From Campylobacter showae (lineage in GTDB: Bacteria > Campylobacterota > Campylobacteria > Campylobacterales > Campylobacteraceae): 64,000 nt of DNA. The translations under genes and the position numbers were made by a program. The notes under the pieces are model-generated. The model saw only the letters and a list, made by a program, of their open reading frames with translations, ran no database searches and was not told where the DNA came from. The stretch spans positions 558,001 through 622,000 of the forward strand of contig NZ_CP012544.1 in NCBI RefSeq assembly GCF_004803815.1. Reading direction: 5' to 3'. Shown here in pieces: positions 56,671-64,000 of the stretch. Positions within the stretch are counted from its first letter, which is position 1. Every line of letters begins with the position of its first letter.

Positions 56671-57297
56671 ATGAAAGCAAAATTTGACGAGCTCATAGCC
56701 CAAGTAAAGCCGCTGTTTAAAGATAACGGCTTTACCAAAAACGGGCTAAATTTCTACAAAAATACTCCCGAATTTATATACGTCGTAAATTTTCAAAAAA
56801 GTAGCGGCAATACCGCATTTGAAACCAGATTTTACGTAAACTGCGGCATTTACGGCGCATTTATCGACGCTGCGACCGGCAAAGAAACCATCTCAAAACC
56901 CAAAGAATACGAATGTCATTTTAGGGATAGAATCTCATCTATCATAGACTCTAAAGCAGCTTACTATGAAATTAATGAAAATACCGACACGATAGCACTA
57001 TGCGAAAATTTAGCAAGTGACCTAACGGCGGTGTTTAGATTTTTCGACGAGATAAAAAGCGAACGCAATTTGATTGATCTGATGTTAGATCGAAACGGTC
57101 TAGCGGTGATTGATCAGCTTTTTGAATATTTACTCATAAAGAATGAACAAGAAATTTTGACCAGCCAAGCGTTAAATTTGTTTGAAAAATATGGAAACAA
57201 AGTTAGATGGAAAATTTTTGAGCGACGCATAAATGGTTTGCTTAAAAAATACGGAAAAGACGAGATAAAATTTGAAAAAATAAAAGCCAAAGCCTAA
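56671..57297 (+). CDS. DUF4304-like protein
   Basis: 208 residues from ATG 56671 (in-frame TTG at 56668 possible). N-terminal part fits DUF4304: KPLFKDNGFTKNGLNFYKN, FIYVVNFQKSSGN, FYVNCGIYG. Cytoplasmic, no signal peptide. The C-terminal half is helical (LLKKYGKDEIKFEKIKAK). Function unknown. 18 bp after efp, weak RBS, convergent with the selenoprotein gene. Confidence 0.65.
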   Translation: MKAKFDELIAQVKPLFKDNGFTKNGLNFYKNTPEFIYVVNFQKSSGNTAFETRFYVNCGIYGAFIDAATGKETISKPKEYECHFRDRISSIIDSKAAYYEINENTDTIALCENLASDLTAVFRFFDEIKSERNLIDLMLDRNGLAVIDQLFEYLLIKNEQEILTSQALNLFEKYGNKVRWKIFERRINGLLKKYGKDEIKFEKIKAKA

Positions 57298-57312
57298 GCC
57301 TCGGCTTAGACT

Positions 57313-57564
57313 TTAGGCTGATTTTTTAACGCTATCGACCAAAGCAACGATCTCTTCGTGATTTGGCAGGGCATTTACTTCCGTGCCGATGAGATCTTTT
57401 TTGGAAAATACTATCTTTCCATCTACTTCAACTATGAAGTTTCCGCCGCTACCGACGATTTTGCTAATATTAGCACCTGGGATTTGACTTAAAAATTCAT
57501 CTTCTACACGAGAAGCTACCGGTCTATAGTTTCAAGAATTGCAATATGTAATCTTTACTTCCAT
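57313..57564 (-). CDS. SelW-like selenoprotein (Rdx family), UGA as selenocysteine
   Basis: 83 residues with TGA at codon 11 (57532-57534) read as selenocysteine: MEVKITYCNS-U-NYRPVA, i.e. a CxxU redox motif followed by the NYRP sequence of SelW proteins. The frame then stays open to TAA at 57313 with typical Rdx features (IPGANISKIVGSGGNFIVEV, KKDLIGTEVNALP). Downstream of UGA by 16 nt a hairpin CTTCT-loop CGTGT-AGAAG lies at 57501-57515, placed like a bacterial SECIS. -10 TATAAT at 57595-57600 and AAGGAAG before the ATG. C. jejuni is known to make selenoproteins; SelW-like proteins are recalled there. Redox role unknown. Confidence 0.85.
57501..57515 (-). promoter_or_regulatory. Possible SECIS hairpin of the SelW-like gene
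   Basis: RNA stem CUUCU/AGAAG with loop CGUGU, starting 16 nt after the in-frame UGA. Position and GU loop bases match bacterial SECIS elements; the stem is short. Confidence 0.5.
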
Positions 57565-57594
57565 TTTCCTTCCTTTCGAATTTAAAGTACGCCG

Positions 57595-57600
57595 ATTATA
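57595..57600 (-). promoter_or_regulatory. -10 box for the SelW-like gene
   Basis: Minus strand TATAAT, 31 bp before the ATG, in the gap shared with the DJ-1 gene. Confidence 0.5.
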
Positions 57601-57622
57601 GCGTAAATTTAACAAATAGCAG

Positions 57623-57628
57623 TATAAT
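57623..57628 (+). promoter_or_regulatory. -10 box for the DJ-1 gene
   Basis: TATAAT in CAGTATAATTATC, 26 bp before the ATG. Confidence 0.5.
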
Positions 57629-57653
57629 TATCAAAAAATTTAAGGAGAAAATT

Positions 57654-58202
57654 ATGAAAAAAGTTGCCGTGATTTTTGCCGACGGGTTTGAGGAGATAGA
57701 GGGCGTTAGTATCGTGGACGTACTTAGACGAGGCGGCGTGGAGGCCCATGTAGTCGGGCTTGATAAGCTACCTATCACGGGCGCACACGGAGTGAAATTA
57801 GTCTGTGATATGACGCTTTATGACCTTGAGGAGGGTGACTACGATATGCTGGTTTTGCCGGGCGGATATACGGGCGTCACGAATATCTCCGGTAACCTAA
57901 AAATGAGAGAGACGATCAAAAAGTTTGCTAAAAAAGGCAAATTCGTAGCCGCCATTTGTGCCGCGCCGATAGCTCTTGGGGTGGCCGAGGTGATGGGCGG
58001 CGAGTATACATGCTACCCTAGCTGCGAGGCTAGCGTCGAGGGTGGAACGTACGTGAGTGACAAAAACGTCGTGCAAAGCGGAAATATCATCACCTCAAAA
58101 GGCCCTGCCACCGCGATGGAGTTTGCCTTGGAGCTTGTTAAAATTTTAAACGGCGAGCAAGTTTATAACGAAGTAAAAAGCGGACTTTTATTTGTCAAAT
58201 AA
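57654..58202 (+). CDS. DJ-1/PfpI family protein (YajL-like)
   Basis: 182 residues, single-domain DJ-1 class. Seen: FADGFEEIEGVSIVDVLRR with the Glu near the active Cys, the nucleophile elbow VAAICAAPIAL (Cys105-107 region) and YPSCEASVEGGTY. Members act as deglycases, chaperones or redox-stress proteins; which one here cannot be told. RBS AAGGAG. Divergent from the SelW-like gene, 89 bp apart. Confidence 0.9.
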   Translation: MKKVAVIFADGFEEIEGVSIVDVLRRGGVEAHVVGLDKLPITGAHGVKLVCDMTLYDLEEGDYDMLVLPGGYTGVTNISGNLKMRETIKKFAKKGKFVAAICAAPIALGVAEVMGGEYTCYPSCEASVEGGTYVSDKNVVQSGNIITSKGPATAMEFALELVKILNGEQVYNEVKSGLLFVK

Positions 58203-58580
58203 CGATTTGCGGGTTTAAATTTGGTAAATGCCGCACGTTTTGCCAGTTTTTGGCGAAGGTGCGGCTTAAATTTTTATTAAGGCTGCAAATATCAAATTTG
58301 CGGCTGTGAAATTAAAAAAATTGCCGATAAGGCCGCGCTTTAGTTTAAATTTATTTGCGCAGATCGACCGACGTTTTGCGCCAAATGCATCTTAAATTTA
58401 CGGCAAATTTTTACGCAATCCCAAACAGCCGAATAAAAAATGAATTTCCAAAAACGCCAGCCGAAATTTAAATTTACAAAAAATTATAAAAATATCAATT
58501 TTTATCTAGCTTTTTTATTTAAATTCGGGTATTATCTATTAACCGATTTTATCGGGAATTTGATTTAAGGAAACGTTACT
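58203..58580. other. AAATTT-rich gene-free stretch
   Basis: 378 bp between DJ-1 and RRM genes. Dense AAATTT words, an AT-rich end, and a possible -10 TATTAT at 58530-58535 for the RRM gene. No other structure recognised. Confidence 0.4.
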
Positions 58581-58826
58581 GTGAATATTTACGTCGGTAA
58601 CTTGTCATATCGCATGACTGAGGCAGAGCTTAAGGATACATTTGCGCCGTTTGGCGAAGTAAAACGCGCGAAAATCGTCAAAGATCGCGACACGAATCGC
58701 TCAAAAGGATTCGGATTCGTCGAGATAGAAAACGACGCAGACGCGCTAAAAGCGATTGAAGCGCTAAACAACAAGGAAGTAGGCGGCAGAGCTCTAAGAG
58801 TAAACGAATCTAAACCTAAAGAATAA
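58581..58826 (+). CDS. Small RRM RNA-binding protein
   Basis: 81 residues, one RNA-recognition motif. RNP2 IYVGNL at 3-8, RNP1 KGFGFVEI at about 42-49. GTG start with AAGGAAAC upstream. Single-RRM proteins like this occur in cyanobacteria and many Campylobacterota; RNA targets are unknown. Followed by a strong terminator. Confidence 0.92.
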   Translation: MNIYVGNLSYRMTEAELKDTFAPFGEVKRAKIVKDRDTNRSKGFGFVEIENDADALKAIEALNNKEVGGRALRVNESKPKE

Positions 58827-58830
58827 TCCG

Positions 58831-58852
58831 GCCGTCAAATCTGACGGCTTTT
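58831..58852 (+). terminator. Terminator after RRM gene
   Basis: Perfect 7-bp stem GCCGTCA/TGACGGC (58831-58837 with 58842-58848), loop AATC, then TTTT. Confidence 0.8.
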
Positions 58853-58896
58853 AACTAATTTTTAAATTTAAGCTTTTTAATCAATTTTCGCTCCAA

Positions 58897-60021
58897 ATGA
58901 ACCAAAAAATCACCTCTCGTATCGCTCCGACTCCAAGCGGCTTTTTGCACGCGGGCAATGTTTACAACTTCTTGCTGACCTATCTTTTTACTCGCGCATT
59001 TGACGGGAAATTGTACTTAAGGATCGATGACTACGACCTACCGCGCTACCGCAGGCAGTATGTGGAAAATATCTTTCTCGTGCTTGATATGCTGGGCATT
59101 GATTTTGACGGCGGACCTGGCGGAGTGGGGGAATTTGAAACCAAATTTAGCTCCAAATTTCGCCTTGGAGCCTACCAAAATGCGCTTAAAAAGCTTGAGC
59201 AAAAAGGCGTTTGCTATGCTTGCGAGTGCTCGCATTCGATGAAAAACTCATTTAAAAACGGCATTTACATGCGGGTTTGTGCGGATAAAAATCTTAAATT
59301 TAAAAAAGACGAAACGGCTATACGACTTCGCGTCCTTGATGTGGCGGAAATTTGCGTCAGGCAAAATTTGATAAATTTTGATGCTTTGTGTGGCAAACCA
59401 GACGGAGCGGCAAACCAGACGGGCGGGCTTTGGGGTAGTGAGCAAAAAGCGCAAAACGGCGTGGCAAACGGTTTAAAAAATTTGGAAAAATTGGGCGACT
59501 CGGGCGGAGCGAAACCTGGCGGTGAAAAATTTAGCTTTAATGCCACGGAAAATTTAAATTCGGCAAATTTAGGCGTCTTAAATTTGACGGACGAAACGGC
59601 GTTTGAGGCGGAAAAATTCGCGCAAGCTCAAAGCGTAAATTTGGCGCAAATTCTGGGCGATTTCGTCATTTGGAAAAAGGACGATACGCCCGCGTATAAT
59701 CTAGCTAGCCTCGTGGACGATGAGATTTTGGGCGTAAATTTGCTCGTGCGAGGCGAGGATCTGCTCGCGTGCTCGGCGGCGCAAAAGTATATGGCGCAGA
59801 TGCTGGGCTACGATTTTGCGGGCGCAAATTTCATCCATCACGGCTTGCTAGCGCATGGCGGCAAAAAGCTATCCAAAAGCTCAAGTGCACCGGCGGTTAG
59901 TGTAGCGGACGGCGCCAAAATCCACTATAAATTTGCCGCCCTTAAGCTCGGGCTCGACGCGTCAAAATGCGACGCTTTGTCAAATTTGCTTGAGATGTTT
60001 GAAGAGAAATTTAGCCGATAA
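58897..60021 (+). CDS. gluQ: GluQ-like (truncated GluRS) tRNA ligase with insertion
   Basis: 374 residues. Catalytic half of a class I glutamyl-tRNA synthetase without an anticodon-binding domain, as in glutamyl-Q tRNA(Asp) synthetase. Seen: HIGH-type motif TPSGFLHAGNVYN at 12-24, zinc site Cys109/Cys111/Tyr124/Cys128, YNLASLVDDEILGVNLLVRG at 268-287 and the KMSKS-type GGKKLSKSSSAPA. Residues about 163-250 are an insertion rich in Asn, Gly, Lys and Ala that family members (about 300 aa) lack. A complete GluRS (gltX) is another possibility for the core but needs the C-terminal domain. No RBS evident. Confidence 0.8.
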   Translation: MNQKITSRIAPTPSGFLHAGNVYNFLLTYLFTRAFDGKLYLRIDDYDLPRYRRQYVENIFLVLDMLGIDFDGGPGGVGEFETKFSSKFRLGAYQNALKKLEQKGVCYACECSHSMKNSFKNGIYMRVCADKNLKFKKDETAIRLRVLDVAEICVRQNLINFDALCGKPDGAANQTGGLWGSEQKAQNGVANGLKNLEKLGDSGGAKPGGEKFSFNATENLNSANLGVLNLTDETAFEAEKFAQAQSVNLAQILGDFVIWKKDDTPAYNLASLVDDEILGVNLLVRGEDLLACSAAQKYMAQMLGYDFAGANFIHHGLLAHGGKKLSKSSSAPAVSVADGAKIHYKFAALKLGLDASKCDALSNLLEMFEEKFSR

Positions 60022-60364
60022 ATTTAGGCGCTTTGCACTCTTGTTTGGATTATTTTTAAAATTTAAAGAGCGCGGTAAATTTTATCCGCCCTATCTAAAA
60101 TTTTCTTAATCTCCTCGTAATCGCGCTTCAAATTTTTATTTATACGAGGTTGCGTCAAATTTACCGCTCAAATTTGGGCTAAATTTGGAGCCGTAAATTT
60201 AAATCAAGCTGCCCGCACCGCAGGGGTCAAATTTAAGCTCAAATTTGACGAAAAGCCCACACCAGCAGCCTATTTTCCGAGCCTAGCTAAATTTAAACGA
60301 GGCCGATTTATCCGCCTAAAAGAAAAGTTTTTGTAAAATCAAAAACATTAAAAAGGACGAAAAA
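60022..60364. other. AAATTT-rich gene-free stretch before dnaE
   Basis: 343 bp with many AAATTT words and a GC-rich middle (CTGCCCGCACCGCAGGGG). A possible dnaE -10 box lies at the right end. No RNA gene recognised. Confidence 0.4.
60334..60339 (+). promoter_or_regulatory. -10 box for dnaE
   Basis: TAAAAT preceded by TTTTTG, 25 bp before the dnaE ATG. Sequence match only. Confidence 0.4.
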
Positions 60365-63300
60365 ATGAGCGATTTTACAGATTTTACGCACCTGCACCTG
60401 CATACGGAGTATTCGCTGCTAGACGGCGCCAACCGTATCAAAGAGCTAGCCAAAACCCTAAAAAAACAAGGCGTCAAAGCCGCAGCCATCACCGACCACG
60501 GCAATATGTTTGGCGCTATAGACTTTTATAAAACGATGAAAAATGAAGGCATAAAGCCGCTCATCGGCATCGAAGCCTACATCCACAACGGCGAGGAGCT
60601 CGGGGATAAAAGCACCAAACAGCGCTTTCACCTCTGCCTCATCGCCAAAAACGAAATCGGCTACAAAAACCTGATGTATCTGAGCTCCATGAGCTACATT
60701 GAGGGGTTTTATTATTATCCGCGTATCAACAAAAAGATACTAAAAGAGCACAGCGAGGGCATCATCTGCTCATCGGCGTGCCTGCAAGGCGAGGTGAACT
60801 GGAACCTCAACCAAAGCGAGCGAAATTTGCGTTTCGGCGCTGGCGGATACGAGGCGGCAAAGGAAGCCGCGCTATGGTATAAAGAGGTCTTCGGCGATGA
60901 TTTTTACCTCGAGATCATGCGCCACGGTATCGGCGATCAGAGGCGGATCGACGATGAGATCTTGCGCCTGGCAAAGGAGCTAAATATCAAGGTCATCGCA
61001 ACCAACGACACGCACTACACGTTTAAGCAAAGAGCCGATGCGCACGAGGTTTTTATGTGTATCGCGATGAACAAACTGCTTGACGATCCAAACCGCCTGC
61101 GCCACAGCGTGCATGAGTTTTACGTCAAGACGCCTGCGCAGATGAGCGAGCTTTTCGCCGATATCCCAGAAGCCGTTACAAACACGCAGGAAATCGTTGA
61201 TAAATGCGACCTCTCTATCAAGCTAGGCGACGCTACGCCGCCCAATTTTAAATTTACGCTTGAGTACGCCGCCGAGCGAAATTTGAGCCTGCCCGAGCCT
61301 GATAAACGATACAGCATACCAAACGACAGCGTGTTGTTTGAGCACGAGTGCAGGCAGGGGCTAGAGGAGAGGCTGAAATTCGTCACCGCAGAGCGCCACG
61401 AGGAGTATCGCACCCGTCTGCAGCGTGAGATAGACATCATAAACAAGATGAACTTTCCTGGCTATATGATGATCGTTTGGGACTTTATCAACGAAGCTAA
61501 AAAGCGCGGCGTGCCGGTAGGCCCGGGACGCGGCTCTGCGGCGGGAAGCCTAGTTGCGTATAGTCTAAAGATCACCGACCTTGATCCGCTACCCTATAAC
61601 CTGCTTTTCGAGCGTTTTTTGAACCCGGAGCGCGTTAGCATGCCCGATATCGACGTGGACTTTTGTCAAAACCGCCGTGGCGAGATCATCGACTACGTCA
61701 TCGAAAAGTACGGTAAATTTAACGTCGCGCAGGTTATTACATTTGGTAAGTTGCTGGCAAAGGGCGTCATCCGCGACGTCGCGCGCGTATGCGATATGCC
61801 CTACGCCGAGGCGGACGCTATGGCAAAACTCATCCCGGACGAGCTAGGCATCACACTAGAACAAGCCTTTGAAAAAGAGCCAAAGATCGGCGAGCTGATA
61901 GCAAGCAACTCAAATGCAAATAGAATCTGGAAATTTGCCCTTGACCTCGAGGGTCTAAACCGAAACGCCGGTATGCATGCCGCAGGCGTAGTCATCTCAA
62001 ACGAGGAGCTGTGGAACAAAACACCGCTTTTCCGCCAGCCAAACGCCGAGGAGGATCACTTCGTCACGCAGTATAGCCTAAAGTACCTAGAGGACGTTGA
62101 CTTAATCAAATTTGACTTCCTGGGGCTAAAGACTCTAACCGTGATAGATAACGCCGTTAAGCTCGTAAAAAAGAGATTCGGTAAAGAGATAATCTGGGAG
62201 CAGGTCAATAAAAACGACCCAAAAACCTACGAGACGATCAGTAGCGGCCAGACGCTTGGGCTGTTTCAGATAGAGAGCGAAGGCATGCAAAAAGTCGGAG
62301 CCGATATGCGCCCCGACTGCTTCGAGGATATCATCGCGATGATCTCGCTTTATCGCCCGGGCCCGATGGATCTTATACCAGATTTCATCAAGCGCAAGCA
62401 CGGCCTGGAACCTATCACGTACATTTTCCCTGAGCTTCAGCCCATACTAGAGCCCACCTACGGCGTTATCGTATATCAAGAGCAAGTTATGCAAATCGTG
62501 CAGACTATCGGCGGCTTTTCGCTAGGAGGTGCGGATCTCGTGCGCCGCGCGATGGGTAAAAAGATAAAAGAGGAGATGGATAGGCTAAAGGGCAAATTTA
62601 TCGAGGGAGCCGAGGCGCAGGGACTAGACGGCAAAAAGGCCGACGAGCTGTTTGAGCTTATTTTGCACTTCGCTTCGTACGGATTTAACAAATCCCACGC
62701 CGCAGCCTACACCTACGTGACCTTTCAAACGGCGTATCTAAAGACCTACTATCCGGCCGAATTTATGGCGGCTCTCATCACTAGCGAGGAGACCAATGCC
62801 GATAAAATTTCGCGCTACATCGACGAGTGTAAGCGCCTAGATATCGCTATCCTGCCGCCATCGGTCAATAAATCTGCCAAAGAATTCTCAGTCGTTAGCG
62901 AAGGGGGTAAGGACGCCATCATCTACGGCCTAGGCGCGATAAAAGGCGTCGGAGGCGCGGCGATAGAAAATATCTTAGAGGAGCAGGCCAAGGGCGAGTT
63001 TAAGGACATCGACGACTTCGTCTCGCGCGTGGATAACTTTAAGGTAAATAAAAAAGTCTTTGAAAGCCTGATAAAATCTGGCTCATTTGATAGCTTTGGC
63101 CTAACGCGCAAGATGATGCTAAACAACCTAGATAACATCGTAGAGGCGTGCAAAAACGCCGCTACCATCAAGAAAAACGCGGCCGAGAGCCTATTTGGCG
63201 ACGACGAGAGCATGGCGACGGTTAAAACTAGTCTCGTACGCGACGACTCTGAACTAGAGCTAAAAACCAAGCTCAAATTTGAGCTAGAAAGCGTGGGTAT

Positions 63301-64000
63301 CTACCTCTCGGGCCACCCGTTAGACGAGTACCGCGAGCAAATCTCAAAGATAAAATACACTCTAAGTGATAAATTTGACGAGCTACCGGAAAACGGCGAG
63401 ATGCTGTTAGTCGGCAAGATAGAGGATCTCACCACAAGGATCAGCAAGAAAAACGGCAAAAAAATGGGTACGATCGAGATGCTCGATTTTCACGGTACGG
63501 TCGAGATCGCGGTCTTTGACAGAGGCCTTGGCGCGGTCGAGTCGATGAGCGCGGACGAGCGCGATCTACCGCATGCGTTTAAGGTTCGCTACTCCAAAGA
63601 CGGGCAGTTTATGCGGATAAATTTGGATAAAATTTTAACTCTTGACGAGGCTATGGGCATGGACTTTTCGCATCCGCTCGAAAAATACAAAGAGCAAATC
63701 GAGCAGATAAAACACACTCCTAGCAAGGACTTTGGCAAGATAGATAAGACCAGCGAGATCCTAGTCGTCGGCAAGATCGCCGAGATCGCTAAAATCCCTA
63801 GTAAAAAAACCGGCAAAGAGTTTATGATGCTAAGCGTCATGGACCTTTTTGGCACGTTTAAGGTTGCGGCGTTTGACTCCGAAAAAGGGCTCATCGAGAG
63901 CCTAACGGGCGAGCAAAAGGACGCTCCACTAGCCTTTAAGGTGCGCTACTCGCGCGACGATCAGGGCACTCGCATAAATCTAATCGACGTCGTGAGCCTA
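60365..64000 (+). CDS. dnaE: DNA polymerase III alpha subunit (3' end cut by window edge)
   Basis: Replicative polymerase catalytic subunit. 1212 codons are visible, open at the right edge. Seen: PHP domain FTHLHLHTEYSLLDGANR and ITDHGNMFGAIDFYK, polymerase palm motifs PGRGSAAGSLVAY and PDIDVDFCQNRR (residues about 427-438), the fingers region (LKFDFLGLKTL-type, here KFDFLGLKTLTV) and the start of the helix-hairpin-helix and OB domains at the right. ATG with AAAAAGGACG upstream. dnaE1 type, not the error-prone DnaE2. Confidence 0.97.
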   Translation, partial: MSDFTDFTHLHLHTEYSLLDGANRIKELAKTLKKQGVKAAAITDHGNMFGAIDFYKTMKNEGIKPLIGIEAYIHNGEELGDKSTKQRFHLCLIAKNEIGYKNLMYLSSMSYIEGFYYYPRINKKILKEHSEGIICSSACLQGEVNWNLNQSERNLRFGAGGYEAAKEAALWYKEVFGDDFYLEIMRHGIGDQRRIDDEILRLAKELNIKVIATNDTHYTFKQRADAHEVFMCIAMNKLLDDPNRLRHSVHEFYVKTPAQMSELFADIPEAVTNTQEIVDKCDLSIKLGDATPPNFKFTLEYAAERNLSLPEPDKRYSIPNDSVLFEHECRQGLEERLKFVTAERHEEYRTRLQREIDIINKMNFPGYMMIVWDFINEAKKRGVPVGPGRGSAAGSLVAYSLKITDLDPLPYNLLFERFLNPERVSMPDIDVDFCQNRRGEIIDYVIEKYGKFNVAQVITFGKLLAKGVIRDVARVCDMPYAEADAMAKLIPDELGITLEQAFEKEPKIGELIASNSNANRIWKFALDLEGLNRNAGMHAAGVVISNEELWNKTPLFRQPNAEEDHFVTQYSLKYLEDVDLIKFDFLGLKTLTVIDNAVKLVKKRFGKEIIWEQVNKNDPKTYETISSGQTLGLFQIESEGMQKVGADMRPDCFEDIIAMISLYRPGPMDLIPDFIKRKHGLEPITYIFPELQPILEPTYGVIVYQEQVMQIVQTIGGFSLGGADLVRRAMGKKIKEEMDRLKGKFIEGAEAQGLDGKKADELFELILHFASYGFNKSHAAAYTYVTFQTAYLKTYYPAEFMAALITSEETNADKISRYIDECKRLDIAILPPSVNKSAKEFSVVSEGGKDAIIYGLGAIKGVGGAAIENILEEQAKGEFKDIDDFVSRVDNFKVNKKVFESLIKSGSFDSFGLTRKMMLNNLDNIVEACKNAATIKKNAAESLFGDDESMATVKTSLVRDDSELELKTKLKFELESVGIYLSGHPLDEYREQISKIKYTLSDKFDELPENGEMLLVGKIEDLTTRISKKNGKKMGTIEMLDFHGTVEIAVFDRGLGAVESMSADERDLPHAFKVRYSKDGQFMRINLDKILTLDEAMGMDFSHPLEKYKEQIEQIKHTPSKDFGKIDKTSEILVVGKIAEIAKIPSKKTGKEFMMLSVMDLFGTFKVAAFDSEKGLIESLTGEQKDAPLAFKVRYSRDDQGTRINLIDVVSL

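Overview
The window looks like the chromosome of a Campylobacter species (Campylobacterota) that is not C. jejuni. It has moderate GC coding DNA and intergenic regions saturated with AAATTT words, which suggests an oral or enteric member such as the showae, rectus, curvus or concisus group. That species guess is inference. The genus assignment rests on recognisable families and gene neighbourhoods: racS-racR divergent from dnaJ, uvrC next to a DUF721 gene and guaA, purD-RDD-lptD-phosphoribosyltransferase-pnp, an isolated atpE, pycB-pckA near argH, and pheS-pheT-aroA-ispH-rpsA-x-serA.

Layout. 1-8.1 kb: the RacRS two-component system, DnaJ, a Sel1-repeat secreted protein, UvrC, a DUF721/DciA-like protein, a 50-residue LptM-like lipoprotein, NhaD. 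8.1-14.6 kb: guaA, then a visibly AT-rich island (about 9.65-14.6 kb) with a cytosine-5 DNA methyltransferase, a double-GHKL ATPase interrupted by a frameshift in an A8 tract, a receiver-like protein of unknown function and a Vsr-family endonuclease. This is the best candidate for an unusual defence system here. 14.7-25.2 kb: bicupin protein, PIN-like protein, hemD, a 6S RNA just ahead of purD, an RDD membrane protein, lptD, a phosphoribosyltransferase-like protein, pnp, and a universal stress protein gene with a one-base frameshift. 25.6-32.4 kb: tRNA-Leu(GAG), atpE, two tandem NSS-family sodium symporters joined to TRAP subunits dctQ-dctM, and a DUF4139 exported protein. 32.4-32.9 kb: a gene-free stretch holding a nested inverted-repeat element.

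32.9-42.7 kb: an alpha-solenoid protein, pycB and pckA (pyruvate/oxaloacetate/PEP node), a CAP-domain lipoprotein, three small minus-strand genes (unknown, MdaB, S51 peptidase) and argH. 42.7-44.7 kb: a second AT-rich insertion, one ATPase-TOPRIM (OLD-like) gene overlapping the argH stop. 44.7-60 kb: a soluble CZB chemoreceptor, HIT protein, the long pheS-to-serA operon ending in a small lipoprotein, efp, a DUF4304-like gene, a SelW-like selenoprotein read through an in-frame UGA, a DJ-1/PfpI protein, an RRM protein and a GluQ-like protein with a large insertion. 60.4-64 kb: dnaE, running off the right edge.

Most genes are housekeeping: nucleotide synthesis (guaA, purD), tetrapyrrole (hemD), outer-membrane LPS export (lptD and the LptM-like protein), RNA turnover and translation (pnp, pheST, rpsA, efp), isoprenoid and aromatic synthesis (ispH, aroA), serine synthesis (serA) and anaplerosis (pycB, pckA). 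The accessory content is concentrated in the two AT-rich insertions.
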